64,000 bases of DNA from Leucobacter salsicius M1-8 (GCF_000350525.1 NZ_AOCN01000022.1:1-64000), one strand, 5' to 3'; counted from the first letter of the stretch, positions 26,101-35,355 are shown. Translations and numbers: made by a program. Notes: generated by a model from the letters alone, not told the origin.

Positions 26101-26849
26101 TCGTACGCAGCAAGAAACTCGTTGAAGTCGAGCGTTTCGGCGCGCTTGATAGCGGGCACCATCAACGCGCGGCTGCCGTCTGGCTTGGGCAGATCGATAG
26201 CGATGCCCAATCCCACGTGTGCGGGGGCGACGACCGACGGCTTCCCGTCAACCTCTGCGTAGGCAACGTTCTGGCTCGGGAACTCCTTGAGCGACTGAAT
26301 GAGTGCCCACCCGATGAGGTGTGTGAACGACACCTTGCCGCCGCGGCTGCGACGCAGGTGGTTATTGATGACGATCCGGTTGTCGATCAACAGCTTGGCC
26401 GGAACCGTGCGCACGCTGGTCGCCGTGGGAACCTGGATGCTCAGCTCCATGTTCTTGGAGAGCGAGCGCGCCATGCCGCGCAACGGCGTGATCTCGTCCT
26501 GCGGCTCAACATCAGCGGGTGCCTTCGCAGACATAGCCGAGCGAACGGTGTCCTTCGCGCGCGGCGCATCAGCCGGGATCGGGGCCACTCGGGGAGCGGC
26601 GTTGGTGGTGCGCGCTGGCTGTGCGGGAATCGTAATGGGGCTTGTCGCCGAAACAGGCGCGGCAGCGCTGCCACCAGTCTGACCTGCGGCCTGCGCCGCA
26701 CCATAGCGCTCGAGCACCGGCCACCAAGACTGGTCAACCGAGTTCTTGTCGACCTGGAATTTCTTCCACATGTCGTCAACTAGCCAAGCATTTGCACCGA
26801 AATCTCCTGCGGGACCAGCCTCTGTGGTGGTCTCCGTGCGCTCCGCCAA
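23145..26849 (-). CDS. kgd: Multifunctional 2-oxoglutarate decarboxylase/dehydrogenase (Kgd/OdhA)
   Basis: 1234 residues. Residues 1-45 are the conserved N-terminal segment (FGANAWLVDDMWKKFQVDKNSVDQSWWPVLERYG). An Ala/Pro linker leads to an E2-like acyltransferase domain (about 115-360), with the TYDHRVIQGAGSGEFLKLV active-site His. The rest is the thiamine-diphosphate E1: HGDAAMAGQGVVYETMQMSQL..IINNQVGFTT for cofactor and metal, and RRGHNEGDDPSMTQPLM. There is no lipoyl domain, as is usual for actinobacteria. It makes succinyl-CoA or succinic semialdehyde in the TCA cycle, together with E3 and the AceF E2. A 240-bp gap separates it from divergent genes. Confidence 0.96.
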   Translation of the reverse strand: MAERTETTTEAGPAGDFGANAWLVDDMWKKFQVDKNSVDQSWWPVLERYGAAQAAGQTGGSAAAPVSATSPITIPAQPARTTNAAPRVAPIPADAPRAKDTVRSAMSAKAPADVEPQDEITPLRGMARSLSKNMELSIQVPTATSVRTVPAKLLIDNRIVINNHLRRSRGGKVSFTHLIGWALIQSLKEFPSQNVAYAEVDGKPSVVAPAHVGLGIAIDLPKPDGSRALMVPAIKRAETLDFNEFLAAYEDLVKRARGGKLTAEDFSGATASLTNPGGIGTEHSVPRLMQGQGCIIGAGALEYPAEFQGASPEILTDLGISKTITLTSTYDHRVIQGAGSGEFLKLVHQRLIGGHNFYEDIFAALRIPYKPVQWASDIHVDVSGAVDKSARVQELINSFRVRGHLMADTDPLEYVQRSHPDLEIESHGLTFWDLDREFVTGGIGGKRTMLLRDILGVLRDSYCRKIGIEYMHIQDPAQRLWLRAQLEVPYAKPSRDDQMRILGKLNEAEAFETFLQTKYVGQKRFSLEGGESVIPLLDAMLIDAAEDGVDSVDVGMAHRGRLNVLSNIAGKTYGQIFREFEGAQTANKGGSGDVKYHLGTSGVFTAPNGTQVPIHLAANPSHLETVNGVLEGIVRAKQDLKPIGSFTTLPILIHGDAAMAGQGVVYETMQMSQLRGYRTGGTIHIIINNQVGFTTLPSDSRSAIYSSDVGKVVQSPIFHVNGDDPESVVRVAKLAYEFRQRFHVDVIVDLICYRRRGHNEGDDPSMTQPLMTDLIEAKRSTRRLYTSALVGRGDLTEEEYEKSKQDFQDRLELAFQETHAAQTGSIPIIDTSGIAPVATVGGPGPAPLETAVDQSVVERIGDAHANKPEGFTVHRKLQQLLDKRVQMSREGGIDWGFGELLALGSLLMEGTAVRFAGQDARRGTFAQRHAVFHDRANGQEWIPLLNLAEEQARFWIYDSFLSEYAALAYEYGYSLQREDALVLWEAQFGDFANTAQAVIDEYVAAAEQKWGQQSSVVMLLPHGYEGQGPDHSSARIERYLQLCAEDNMIVAQPSTPASYFHLLRRQAYARPRKPLVVFTPKSMLRLRGASSSVEDFTNGTFQPVIDDPNIADAAAVERVLLVSGKVYYDLRNALDKNPDPRIALVRVEQYYPVPAPQLGRVLAQYAEASLVWVQEEPENQGAWPFISLELSKHLANDRISLVSRSASAAPSTGSAKVHAAEQEAIIAKALKFDE

Positions 26850-27089
26850 AGCGACGTCCTCTCATTTTGTGATTCTCACAGCAAAATGCAGCCCCGGGTC
26901 TCGGCGCCACAGCCGTACAGCTCAAGCCTACGCCCTTTCCTTGGTGCTTGATGCATATCGTTCGGCTGTTTCTCCAGCGCGGAATGATAGGGTCGTTCGC
27001 GCTATGGACTCAGACTCTCGAAGACCTTCAGACCCTCCGAGTACCTGCCGCGCACTGGCGCGGCAACCTAGACTCGCGGGAGCCATCGC

Positions 27090-28451
27090 ATGAGCGAATG
27101 GACACTCCTCGCAATCGGTATCGTCCTCACGATAGGTACCGGTGTATTCGTCGCGGCCGAGTTCGCGCTCGTTGCGCTCGACCGGCAAGACCTGGAGCGT
27201 CGGCGCGCGGGCGGCGAGCGTGGCCTCGATCGGGTGATTCGTGGGCTGTCGCGAACTTCGACGCACCTGTCGAGTGCGCAGTTGGGCATCACCCTTACGA
27301 CGTTGCTGGCCGGGTACACCCTAGAACCCGCAATCAGCTCGTTCCTTGACGGCCCGCTCGGCGCCCTCGGGGTGCCGGCAGAGCTGCGTCGCACGATCAG
27401 TGCTCCCGTCGCGGTGGCACTGGCTACGGTGTTCTCGATGATCGCCGGTGAGCTCGTTCCCAAAAACTTTGCCCTCGCAAAGCCGCTCGCCACCGCCCGA
27501 TTTGTGATGCCCGCCCAAGCGGCGTTCACCGCCACGTTTAAACCCGCGGTGCTCTTGCTCAATGGCAGCGCAAACGGCATTCTGCGCAGCATTGGCATCG
27601 AACCCAAGGAAGAGATCTCGGGCGCACGTTCGGCCGAGGAACTCACCTCGCTCGTGCGTCACTCCGCCAGCGCCGGGCTGCTTGAAGCAGACACGGCCAC
27701 CCTGCTCGGCCGTACCCTGCGCTTCGCCGAGCTGACCGCGGGCGACGTTATGACCCCGCGACTCAAGGTCGAGAGCATGCACCGGCTCGATACCGCCCAG
27801 GACGTGCTCGAGCTGTCGGGTCGCTCTGGCTTCTCCCGTTTTCCCGTTATCGACGAGGACCGTGACGACGTGGTCGGAGTCGTGCATGTGAAGCAGGCCG
27901 TCACCGTTCCGCGCGCGAAGCGAAACGAGGTGCCGGTTGCTGCACTCGCCGAAGAGGCCGTGCGCGTCCCCGAGACGATCCGGCTCGATCAGCTCCTCGA
28001 GGACCTGCGTGGCAACGGATTCCAGCTCGCGATCGTGGTCGACGAGTACGGCGGCACCGCCGGCATCGTGACGCTCGAAGATCTGGTCGAGGAAATTGTC
28101 GGCGAGGTCTCTGACGAGCACGACCGGGCCGCGGCCGGCGTTCTGGGCACCGCCCAGGAAATGACCTTCCCCGCCGATCTTCGCCCCGACGAACTACTCG
28201 AGCAGACGGGCATCGACGTGCCCGAGGACGACGAGTATGACACCGTTGCTGGCTTCGTGCTGAGCCAACTCGGCCGCATGCCCGAGGTCGGCGACGAGGT
28301 GCGGCTCGACGACGGCGGCACGCTGCGCGTGGAACGACTCGAGGGGCGCCGCATCTCTCGGCTGCGGTTCACGAGCGACCCGCTGCCCCCGGGGGCCGCT
28401 GAAGTAGCGGCGACCGACCCAGACGACAAGACCCCAGGGAAGGCATCATGA
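27090..28451 (+). CDS. CNNM/CorC-type DUF21-CBS membrane protein (first of pair)
   Basis: 453 residues. A DUF21/CNNM transmembrane domain (about 1-190, with [16 protein letters not shown] and the [23 protein letters not shown] motif) is followed by two CBS domains (about 205-340, [34 protein letters not shown] and [29 protein letters not shown]) and a C-terminal CorC_HlyC domain. Often annotated as hemolysin, the family is now linked to magnesium efflux. The ATG follows GGGAG. The gene overlaps the second member by ATGA, so the two probably form a heteromeric transporter. Confidence 0.92.
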   Translation: MSEWTLLAIGIVLTIGTGVFVAAEFALVALDRQDLERRRAGGERGLDRVIRGLSRTSTHLSSAQLGITLTTLLAGYTLEPAISSFLDGPLGALGVPAELRRTISAPVAVALATVFSMIAGELVPKNFALAKPLATARFVMPAQAAFTATFKPAVLLLNGSANGILRSIGIEPKEEISGARSAEELTSLVRHSASAGLLEADTATLLGRTLRFAELTAGDVMTPRLKVESMHRLDTAQDVLELSGRSGFSRFPVIDEDRDDVVGVVHVKQAVTVPRAKRNEVPVAALAEEAVRVPETIRLDQLLEDLRGNGFQLAIVVDEYGGTAGIVTLEDLVEEIVGEVSDEHDRAAAGVLGTAQEMTFPADLRPDELLEQTGIDVPEDDEYDTVAGFVLSQLGRMPEVGDEVRLDDGGTLRVERLEGRRISRLRFTSDPLPPGAAEVAATDPDDKTPGKAS

Positions 28452-29494
28452 GCGACTGGATGGGAATCTTTTGGCTCGTGGTGCTGCTGATCGCCAACGC
28501 GTTCTTCGTGGGGGCCGAGTTTGCGGTGATTTCGGCGCGCCGGTCACAGATCGAACCCAAGGCCGAGGCCGGATCGAAGCGCGCGAAGACCGCGCTCTAC
28601 GCGATGGAGCACGCGACGCTCATGCTGGCCACGAGCCAGCTGGGTATCACTGTCTGCTCGCTCATGATCCTGAATGTGTCTGAGCCCGCGATCCACCATC
28701 TGCTGGTTGGCCCACTGTCTTGGACGGGGCTCTCCGTCGAGGTCGTATCGATTACCGCGTTCGTGATTACACTGCTGATCGTGTCCTATCTGCACGTCGT
28801 GTTTGGCGAAATGGTGCCGAAGAATGCGGCGTTCTCAATGCCGGATCAGGCCGTGCTGCTGCTCGCGCCGCCGCTTGTGGCGGTGTCGCGGCTGCTGCGT
28901 CACATCATTGCCGCGTTGAACGCGATCGCGAACAGTGTGCTGCGCCTGTTCGGGGTGGAACCGAAATCTGAGACGAACAGCACCTACACGCTCGAAGAAG
29001 TCGCGAGCATCGTGAGCCATTCGACGCGGGAAGGCGTGCTCGAGGATCGGAGCGGGGCGCTCACGGCAGCGTTCGAGTTCACCACCAAGCACGCAAGCGA
29101 TCTGTTGGTGCCGCGCGAAAAGCTCGTTGTCTTGCCGGCGAGAGCGACGCCCGCCGACGTCGAGGCAGCGGTCGCTCGGCATGGCTTCTCGCGTTACCTG
29201 CTGGCTGATGCTGCCGGCGAACTGCGCGGCTACGTGCACATTAAGGACCTGGTGCGGTTGGGTGAGGATCGCATTCACGAGCCGATCCCCGACAAGCGGG
29301 TGCGCGAGATGATTGCAATGCACGCCGAGACCGAACTCGAGGACGTGCTGGCACGCATGCAGGCGCGCGGTATCCACCTCGCGCGCATTCACGACTCGGA
29401 GGGGCTGGAGCTCGGCGTCGTCTTTCTGGAAGACGTGATCGAGGAGCTCGTCGGCGAGGTGCACGACGCGACGAAGCGCAACCGCTTCGAGTAA
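28448..29494 (+). CDS. CNNM/CorC-type DUF21-CBS membrane protein (second of pair)
   Basis: 348 residues. A DUF21 domain ([66 protein letters not shown]) is followed by a CBS pair (about 215-345, ending [19 protein letters not shown]). It lacks the extra CorC_HlyC C-terminal domain of its partner. Its start overlaps the partner stop by four bases. Such two-gene arrangements are conserved in Actinomycetota. No terminator is evident before the convergent lipoprotein gene. Confidence 0.9.
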   Translation: MSDWMGIFWLVVLLIANAFFVGAEFAVISARRSQIEPKAEAGSKRAKTALYAMEHATLMLATSQLGITVCSLMILNVSEPAIHHLLVGPLSWTGLSVEVVSITAFVITLLIVSYLHVVFGEMVPKNAAFSMPDQAVLLLAPPLVAVSRLLRHIIAALNAIANSVLRLFGVEPKSETNSTYTLEEVASIVSHSTREGVLEDRSGALTAAFEFTTKHASDLLVPREKLVVLPARATPADVEAAVARHGFSRYLLADAAGELRGYVHIKDLVRLGEDRIHEPIPDKRVREMIAMHAETELEDVLARMQARGIHLARIHDSEGLELGVVFLEDVIEELVGEVHDATKRNRFE

Positions 29495-29517
29495 CGAACG
29501 CTATTGCGCGTCGAGAG

Positions 29518-30102
29518 CTACTGCGCGTCGAACGTGATGCGGGCGGCGATCGCGGGCTCGTCGCCCGAGGTCAGCACACTGGCGGGAGGACTGACGAGCA
29601 CGTCGACCTCGGCGCTCGTGTCATCGAGTGAGACGATGGAAAACTGGACGGGTGTGTCGGGCCGGTCGACTCCACCGTAGGTCAGCGTTCCCACTGCGGT
29701 GAGAGATCCGTCGTCGCTCTGAAGGCGGCGTAGCACGGTGGGCTCAGTCAGTCGGAATGAAGCGGCGGACTGGTCATCGGGTGAACTACCAAAACTGGTT
29801 TCGAACCAGGCATCGGTGATGACCCCATCGCCCACCACGAAGTATCCGGTGGGGGTGATTGTGTCGGGCAGCGTAAGGCTGGTGGCACCGTCGGCGGCCG
29901 ACACATCAATGTCGGTCACCTCGTACACGCGCTCAGATGGTGGCGCAAGAATGTCGGATCCCTGTGCCGCACTTAAGCTGGAGGAATGGGCGGTGAGGTC
30001 GGTTGCCTGAGAACAGCCGACGAGTCCCGTCGAAATAGCGACTCCTGCCAGCACGATTGCCTGGGTTCTGCGACCCGCGCGGTGCGGTTTAGTGAGGCTC
30101 AC
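29518..30102 (-). CDS. YceI-like lipoprotein
   Basis: 194 residues with a lipoprotein signal: basic start (KPHRAGRRTQ), hydrophobic core, and lipobox LVGC with Cys about residue 30. The mature part has a YceI-like beta pattern, strongest in VVGDGVITDAWFETS and in the GTLTYGGVDRPDTPVQFSIVS segment, which resembles the G-x-L-T-x-G-V-x-R-P-V motif of YceI. YceI proteins bind isoprenoid-like lipids, but the assignment here is moderate. Just after its stop, the bases CTATTGCGCGTCGA repeat the gene end CTACTGCGCGTCGA, a small tandem duplication. Confidence 0.6.
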   Translation of the reverse strand: MSLTKPHRAGRRTQAIVLAGVAISTGLVGCSQATDLTAHSSSLSAAQGSDILAPPSERVYEVTDIDVSAADGATSLTLPDTITPTGYFVVGDGVITDAWFETSFGSSPDDQSAASFRLTEPTVLRRLQSDDGSLTAVGTLTYGGVDRPDTPVQFSIVSLDDTSAEVDVLVSPPASVLTSGDEPAIAARITFDAQ

Positions 30103-30207
30103 CAGGGTCCTTCCGTCTACGACTCGCTTGCCGAACTTGAGCCTAGACGGGCAAGGTGTGAGGGTTCCGAAAGGCAGGTGTGAGCGATCTGAGCCTCAGC
30201 CTGAAAA

Positions 30208-30458
30208 CTACAGGAGACCGCGACTGCTTGCCTGCTGGAGCGCATCTGCACGCGACTCCCCCCGAGCTTGCGATAGATCGAACGCAACTGCGTCTTGAGG
30301 GTGATGAGAGAGACGTAGAGCGTCTCAGCGATTTCAGCGATTTCAGCGATTTCAGCGATCTCAGCGATCTCAGGGCGGGGCTTTCCAAGCGCGAGAAGTG
30401 CGAACACTTCCTTTTCTCGGACAGACAAGAGCTCCTCTTGATCGGGCAACCGCTCGAA
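30208..30458 (-). pseudogene. LuxR-type HTH remnant, frameshifted, with repeat expansion
   Basis: Only the C-terminal DNA-binding part of a LuxR/MalT-type regulator remains: LPDQEELLSVREKEVFALLALGKPRPEIAE, then TLYVSLITLKTQLRSIYRKLGG. Two defects are visible. The EIA codons are repeated five times in tandem (9-bp unit), lengthening a DNA-recognition helix region. Also, after RKLGG the frame is lost at a run of six C (30258-30263 on the plus strand). Adding one base restores ESRADALQQASSRGLL and a stop at 30208, exactly how LuxR domains end. No start or N-terminal domain is found upstream, where the MacAB operon terminator lies. Confidence 0.75.
30325..30373. repeat. 9-bp tandem repeat, five copies
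   Basis: Unit TCAGCGATT/C repeated five times plus four bases, in the LuxR remnant. In the minus frame it reads GAG/GAA-ATC-GCT (EIA). Unit length is a multiple of three, so copy changes alone do not shift frame. Confidence 0.9.
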
Positions 30459-30473
30459 ATATGCGCCGTGAGG

Positions 30474-30505
30474 CCCCGAGCACCCCCCGCCCCTTACGCT
30501 CGGGG
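30474..30505 (-). terminator. Terminator of the MacAB-like operon
   Basis: Exact 8-bp arms CCCCGAGC (30474-30481) and GCTCGGGG (30498-30505), 20 bases after the permease stop on the minus strand. Confidence 0.5.
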
Positions 30506-30525
30506 TCCCACAATCACTCGAGCTC

Positions 30526-31764
30526 TTACGCGTCGCGCAGGGCGTCGACCGGCTCAATACGCGCGGCCTTGATCGCCGGATAGCCACCTGCGGCAAGCCC
30601 CACGAGCGCGCCGACGGCGACCCCGAGCGGCGCAGCCCAGGGCGCGATCACCGGCGTCCACTGCTGTACGAGGCACACCCCAATGATCGCGAAGATGCCC
30701 ACGACGACACCCATCAACCCGCCCAGCACACCGCTTGTCAGGGATTCGAGCATGAACTGAGCGGCGATGTCCCGGGTCCGGGCCCCGAGCGCGCGCCGCA
30801 GCCCAATCTCGCCGCGACGCTCTGACACCGACAGCAATGTGACGTTGGCGATACCAATGCCGCCCGCCAGCAGCGCCACTATTCCCACGGCCAGGAACAA
30901 GACGTTGACGTCAGCCTCCACGCCTTCTTGCAGCTGGTTGCCGCTGCGCGGTGCGGTCACCTTGTACAGGTCGGGGGAGTTTGGGTCGAGGGCGATGGGC
31001 GCCTGATGGGCGACAACTGAGCCAGCCCCGACCGCGATACGAATGTCGAGGCTCTCGGCCCGACTCAAGCCGAGCTCAGCGCGGGCCGTTTCGACCGGCA
31101 CGATGACGGCATCGAGGAGCGCCGAACGGGTGCCGACCTTGTCGAGGATGCCGATCACTGTGTAGGCGCGGTCATCAATAAAGACGGCCGGTGAGCCCGT
31201 GACGCGGTTGATCCCAAGCCGCTTCGCGGCCTCTGCTCCCAGTACCACCACGCGGTCAGCGCGGCGATCATGGCCCGCGTCGAAGAACCGGCCGGTCTGC
31301 ACCTCGCCTTCGACCACGCTGAGGAGATCGGGTGACGCGGCGACGACCGGGGGAGACGCTTGGGCTGGGGCCGACGGATCCTGCACCCGCACCGCGGTGA
31401 CGGGAAGGTCCCCGGGCACCTTCGCATAGAGCGCAGCGTGCTCGACCCCGGCCAGGGTAGACACCCGATCGACCGCATCCCACGGCAGGCTCACCTTGGC
31501 ACGGTCGCTGCCGCCCGGGCCATTGGTGGTGCCGGGTTCCACGGTCACGCGCGTGGCCGCAAGGGCATCGAACTGTTGGGCGATCTGACCGGCCGCAGTC
31601 TGCGCAAAACCGATCGTGGCGACGAGCGCAGCGATGCCGAGCACCGTGCCGATCATGGTGATCAGGAGTCGCGACGGGCGCGACCCGATGCCCTCAAAGG
31701 CCTCGCGCACGAGATCGCGGCTGGAGATTTTGCGGGTGATAGGTCGAGAGTTACGCCGGATCAT
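30526..31764 (-). CDS. MacB/FtsX-type ABC transporter permease
   Basis: 412 residues. An N-terminal membrane helix ([23 protein letters not shown]) is followed by a large extracellular MacB_PCD domain (about 60-275). Three C-terminal helices form the FtsX domain ([46 protein letters not shown]), and the end is [15 protein letters not shown]. This is the mechanotransmission type of ABC protein. It overlaps the ATPase gene by ATGA and completes the adaptor-ATPase-permease set encoded upstream. It probably exports a peptide or cell-envelope compound, or responds to one. Confidence 0.92.
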   Translation of the reverse strand: MIRRNSRPITRKISSRDLVREAFEGIGSRPSRLLITMIGTVLGIAALVATIGFAQTAAGQIAQQFDALAATRVTVEPGTTNGPGGSDRAKVSLPWDAVDRVSTLAGVEHAALYAKVPGDLPVTAVRVQDPSAPAQASPPVVAASPDLLSVVEGEVQTGRFFDAGHDRRADRVVVLGAEAAKRLGINRVTGSPAVFIDDRAYTVIGILDKVGTRSALLDAVIVPVETARAELGLSRAESLDIRIAVGAGSVVAHQAPIALDPNSPDLYKVTAPRSGNQLQEGVEADVNVLFLAVGIVALLAGGIGIANVTLLSVSERRGEIGLRRALGARTRDIAAQFMLESLTSGVLGGLMGVVVGIFAIIGVCLVQQWTPVIAPWAAPLGVAVGALVGLAAGGYPAIKAARIEPVDALRDA

Positions 31765-32591
31765 GCGATCTCCGTCAGCTCACCGTCGTGCATGCGCACG
31801 CGACGGGCCGCGGCCTCGGCCACCGATTCGTCATGCGTGATCATGACGATCGTGAGCCCATCGGCACCGAGGTCGGCGAACAGCTGCATGATCGAGTCCG
31901 AGTTCTTGCGGTCGAGGTTGCCGGTGGGCTCGTCGGCGAGCAGCAGCCGTGGCTCGCCGCTGACGGCGCGAGCGATCGCGACGCGCTGTCGTTCACCGCC
32001 CGAGAGGTGGGCGGGGGAGAAGTCGACGCGGTGTGTGAGCCCGACCCTCTCGAGTGCTGCGCGGGCGCGGTCCTCGCGCTGATCGCGGGGCACCCCCTCG
32101 TAGGTGCCCGCAAGCATCACGTTTTCGAGCACGCTGCGGGTCGGCAGCAGATGAAATGACTGAAACACGAAGCCGATCGCGGTCGCGCGCAGCGCCGCAC
32201 GCTCGTCCTCGGTGAGCTTGCCGACGTCGACGCCCTCGAAGAGAAATGTGCCCGTGCTGGGCCGGTCGAGCAGCCCCAGCGTGTTGAGCATCGTGGATTT
32301 GCCCGATCCCGATGGACCCACAATCGCAAGATAGTCGCCACGCTCGATTATGAGATCGATGCCGCGCAGCGCGTTGACGGCTGGCGGCCCCGGGAAGTAG
32401 CGTGTGACGTCCTCGAGGGTGACGATGGGGCCCGCGTGACCCGGATCGCCGATGGGAGCGGCCGCGATCATGCTCGCCGCTCGCGCGTGCTCGCGCGCCC
32501 GGCGTTTGGCCCGGCGCACCACCTCGCGGTCGCTCGGAGGGCGAGTGGGGGATGCGGGCGTAGCGTCGAGAATCGCCTCAAGGGCCGTCAC
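31761..32591 (-). CDS. MacB/LolD-type ABC transporter ATPase
   Basis: 276 residues with Walker [12 protein letters not shown]-loop [24 protein letters not shown], signature [14 protein letters not shown], Walker [13 protein letters not shown] and H-loop ITHDES. The GTG start overlaps the adaptor stop (GTGA). The first roughly 50 residues are an Arg/Ala-rich extension before the usual start of the fold ([13 protein letters not shown]). The internal Met at residue 41 is therefore an alternative start, although the overlap favours the longer form. It drives the FtsX-type permease encoded next. Confidence 0.93.
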   Translation of the reverse strand: MTALEAILDATPASPTRPPSDREVVRRAKRRAREHARAASMIAAAPIGDPGHAGPIVTLEDVTRYFPGPPAVNALRGIDLIIERGDYLAIVGPSGSGKSTMLNTLGLLDRPSTGTFLFEGVDVGKLTEDERAALRATAIGFVFQSFHLLPTRSVLENVMLAGTYEGVPRDQREDRARAALERVGLTHRVDFSPAHLSGGERQRVAIARAVSGEPRLLLADEPTGNLDRKNSDSIMQLFADLGADGLTIVMITHDESVAEAAARRVRMHDGELTEIA

Positions 32592-34150
32592 TTGCCGACC
32601 ACGACCTTGGCACCCGCCTTGATGCGGGGGTCCTCGCTGGTGACCTCGACGTAGCCGTCGGCCGCGAGGCCCGCCGTGACCGTGACGATCTCGGTGACGG
32701 CGTTGGGGCCGTCCTTGAGATCGACGAGCAGCTCGACGCGGTCCTCACCGCCCGAACCGGCAGACAGCGCCGCGATCGGTACCGCGAGCACCTCGCCCTC
32801 GGTGGAGGCTACGGGAATGCGAACGCGCACGTTCGTGCCGCGCACGGCCTCCAGCTGTTCGGGGGTGAGCTTGCCCGGCGTGAGGTGCACCTCGTAGCGG
32901 GAACCAGCTGAACCACCGGCGTTACCTCCCGAGTTCCCCCCGCCCTCTTGTGCGGTGTCGCCCCCGGCACCGCTGCCGGTGCCGCTCTTCTTCGGTGCAA
33001 TGATCTTCTGCACGGTGGCGGTGAGCTCTTCGCCATCGGGGCCGGGAAAGTACGCGACCGTGCCGTCGGCGAGCAGCTCGGCGTCCTGCTTCGAGACGCT
33101 GCCGATGATAGTGAGGGTCGCACCGGAAACGCTCATGGGGCTGCCCGAAAGGATGTCGCCGCGGGCCACCGAAATTGCATCGACGCGGCGAGGCAAGCTC
33201 TCGAGAAAGAGCACCTCGCTCGCAGGCATGGTGGGGAGTACGGCCTGCTGGGCCTGCGCCAGCTGCTCTTGCGCGTCTGACAGTGCGGTGTAGGCGGAAT
33301 CGACGGCTGCCTGCTCGCCAACGAGCGAGGGCATCTTGTCGGCGCGCGCCTGCTCGAGGCTCGCCTGGGCCTGAGCGAGCATCACATTGGCATCGCGCAC
33401 CGAGCGTTCTGCACCCCGCAGCCCCTCCTGGGTCGCCTCGCCGCCGGTCGCGGCCGAGTATCCGATCTGCTCGTACAGCGCGCCGAGCGCCGACGCGGTA
33501 TCCCACTCAAACGTGTCGTTTGAGGCGTCGCCGGCGGCGAAACCCAGACCCGTGAGCGCGGTCTTGAGCTGCACCACGTCGGGCCCGCGCATGCCGATGC
33601 TCAGCGAACGGTAGGCGGGGAGCCCGCCAGGCAGCACTATTACCGGCCGGCCTGCCACTTCGAGGGCAATGTTGCCGGCCTTCAACTCGGTGCCAATTGT
33701 GGGCACGTGACCCGTGACCACCGGGCGATCTTCGCCGCCGGCCGTGTCAATGGTGACATCGACCGCGTCGGCGTAGTTCACCTCACCGCGGGTGATGACC
33801 GTGTTCTCGATCGTGCGCAGCTCGACCGGGGTCGTGATGGGGCCGGGCTCGGGCGGCTTCGACTTTGCGGCCATCTCCGCCGGCGACACGATGAACTGCA
33901 TTGCGGCGACCCCGATCAGGAGGGAACCGACGGCGACGCCCGCCACCAGCGCGACAAGACGTGGGCCAGACCAGCCGCGGCGCCCGGGAACAGCGACTGC
34001 ATCGGGTGCCGCAGCAGCTGATCCGGCATCGCTCACCGATTCTGCCGCTTCGGCCTCCGTCGCTTCCTTTAAGGCGTCCGCGGTCGCCTCGCTGGCGTCG
34101 ACCGACGGCGCGGAAGCTGCGCGCCGACCGCGACGCGAGAATGCTGCCAT
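32588..34150 (-). CDS. Membrane-fusion-type adaptor with peptidoglycan-binding domain
   Basis: 520 residues. An Ala/Glu-rich cytoplasmic N-terminus (about 1-55) is followed by one membrane helix (LVALVAGVAVGSLLIGVAAMQFI). Outside comes a peptidoglycan-binding-1-like segment (SLSIGMRGPDVVQLKTALTGLGFAAGD), then a coiled-coil (ANVMLAQAQASLEQARADK..DAQEQLAQAQQAVL), and beta-barrel parts with a Gly/Ser-rich insertion around residues 388-420. This is the MacA/HlyD-like adaptor found with actinobacterial MacB systems. It may anchor the transporter to the wall. It starts 5 bases after the lipoprotein stop, with GAAGGA upstream. Confidence 0.87.
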   Translation of the reverse strand: MAAFSRRGRRAASAPSVDASEATADALKEATEAEAAESVSDAGSAAAAPDAVAVPGRRGWSGPRLVALVAGVAVGSLLIGVAAMQFIVSPAEMAAKSKPPEPGPITTPVELRTIENTVITRGEVNYADAVDVTIDTAGGEDRPVVTGHVPTIGTELKAGNIALEVAGRPVIVLPGGLPAYRSLSIGMRGPDVVQLKTALTGLGFAAGDASNDTFEWDTASALGALYEQIGYSAATGGEATQEGLRGAERSVRDANVMLAQAQASLEQARADKMPSLVGEQAAVDSAYTALSDAQEQLAQAQQAVLPTMPASEVLFLESLPRRVDAISVARGDILSGSPMSVSGATLTIIGSVSKQDAELLADGTVAYFPGPDGEELTATVQKIIAPKKSGTGSGAGGDTAQEGGGNSGGNAGGSAGSRYEVHLTPGKLTPEQLEAVRGTNVRVRIPVASTEGEVLAVPIAALSAGSGGEDRVELLVDLKDGPNAVTEIVTVTAGLAADGYVEVTSEDPRIKAGAKVVVGK

Positions 34151-34154
34151 GCGG

Positions 34155-35207
34155 CTAGTCCTTCTTCGCGGCGGTGCCGTACTGAGCGATCATCGCGTCG
34201 AGCTCAGCCTTGTGCTCGTCGACAAACTTTTGTTCGAGTTCGAATTGCAGCTTCTCGAGCTTGTCGTCGTAGGAGAGCTTCTTCTTGCAGGCGAGGTCAG
34301 CCACTGCAACTTCGACCTCGCGCTCCTGAAACTTCTTCTTATCTGCCTTGCTCGGTTCGACGTACTCCTCGTTGTCGCCGCCAGCCGACTGCAGCTCGTT
34401 GTACTCATCGAACAACGCCTGCTGCGCCTGGTTGGGAGAGGTGAACTCACTGAGGCCCGCCTCGGCTACACAATCTGCCCAGTCGCGGTTGAGCTTGGCG
34501 ACGTCTTCGTGCGGGTTCTCTTCGTCATAGACGACACTGAACACCTCGTTCATTGCAGTGAACAGGTCGGCAAACTGGGGGTCCTCGCTGGCTGCCTGGT
34601 AACTGTTGGACTCCTGCTGCACCTTGTTATTTGCAGCACCGTAGCAGCCGGCCTCCTCCCAGTTGTACTCGTAGTTCTCGTCTTCCTGCTGTGCGAGCAT
34701 TTCTTCTTCGGTGGGCTGCGGGCCGTGCAGTGCCTCATAGTAGGCAGCCGACTCTGACTCGCTGAGTGAGTTCACGTAGTCCGCGTTGAGGTCGACGTAC
34801 TCGTCTTCATCGGGCTGCGCCTCCACGTCCTCGCTCCCGGGCCAATCGATGATGCCGTAACCGTACTGCTTTGCGAACTCCTCGGTACCCCACTCTGGGC
34901 CTTCAGATTCACCCTCCGATGCCATCACCATGCCGCCGTTCGAGGGATTCGGGATGTACTCGAACCCCTCCTTGGTCATGCACGCCGCGACGAGTTCTTC
35001 TACCTCGAGCTGTTGCTTGTCGAAAGTCTCCTGCGTGTACTCTTCGCCTTCGAAGAGGGCATTCATGTACTTCGTGAGCGGTCCCTGCGCGGGCTCCTTA
35101 TCGCCGGCGTCGCCACCGCTACAGGCGGTCAGCAGCAGTGCGCCTGCTGCAAGCACGGCGGGCAGCACGAGACGTGCGGTGCGGGGAAAACGAACTTGGC
35201 GGTTCAT
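34155..35207 (-). CDS. Acidic lipoprotein, first gene of MacAB-like operon
   Basis: 350 residues. A signal peptide ends in lipobox LTAC (Cys about residue 29). The mature protein is very rich in Glu, Asp and Gln (for example DWPGSEDVEAQPDEDEYVDL), with long predicted helices and four scattered cysteines (LVAACMTKEG, EEAGCYGAANN, WADCVAEAG, DLACKKKL) that may form disulfides. I do not recognise a named family. Similar lipoproteins often precede MacAB-like genes in actinobacteria. The start has CGAGGTC upstream, and a perfect 18-bp palindrome sits 36 bases before it. It could bind the exported compound at the outer face. Confidence 0.8.
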   Translation of the reverse strand: MNRQVRFPRTARLVLPAVLAAGALLLTACSGGDAGDKEPAQGPLTKYMNALFEGEEYTQETFDKQQLEVEELVAACMTKEGFEYIPNPSNGGMVMASEGESEGPEWGTEEFAKQYGYGIIDWPGSEDVEAQPDEDEYVDLNADYVNSLSESESAAYYEALHGPQPTEEEMLAQQEDENYEYNWEEAGCYGAANNKVQQESNSYQAASEDPQFADLFTAMNEVFSVVYDEENPHEDVAKLNRDWADCVAEAGLSEFTSPNQAQQALFDEYNELQSAGGDNEEYVEPSKADKKKFQEREVEVAVADLACKKKLSYDDKLEKLQFELEQKFVDEHKAELDAMIAQYGTAAKKD

Positions 35208-35242
35208 CGAGACCTCGTTTGGTAGTGGGCGCGGGGGCCACA

Positions 35243-35260
35243 AATTTCACCGGTGAAATT
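35243..35260. promoter_or_regulatory. Perfect palindrome before MacAB-like operon
   Basis: AATTTCACCGGTGAAATT, an exact 18-bp palindrome 36 bases upstream of the lipoprotein start, in an A+T-richer stretch. It is probably an operator for an unlinked dimeric regulator of the export operon. Confidence 0.6.
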
Positions 35261-35355
35261 ACAACTGTAGTGGGACGACAACGAGTCTCAGCTGAAATGA
35301 TCCCTTGAGACTGGAGCGTCCTCGCCGGTGCCCGAGCGTCCGCGCGCCCGAGCGG

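Noticed and set aside
29501-29534. Tandem CTAYTGCGCGTCGA at the YceI-like gene end as a regulatory repeat
   Set aside because: It is a single short duplication of a gene end with no symmetry or promoter context.
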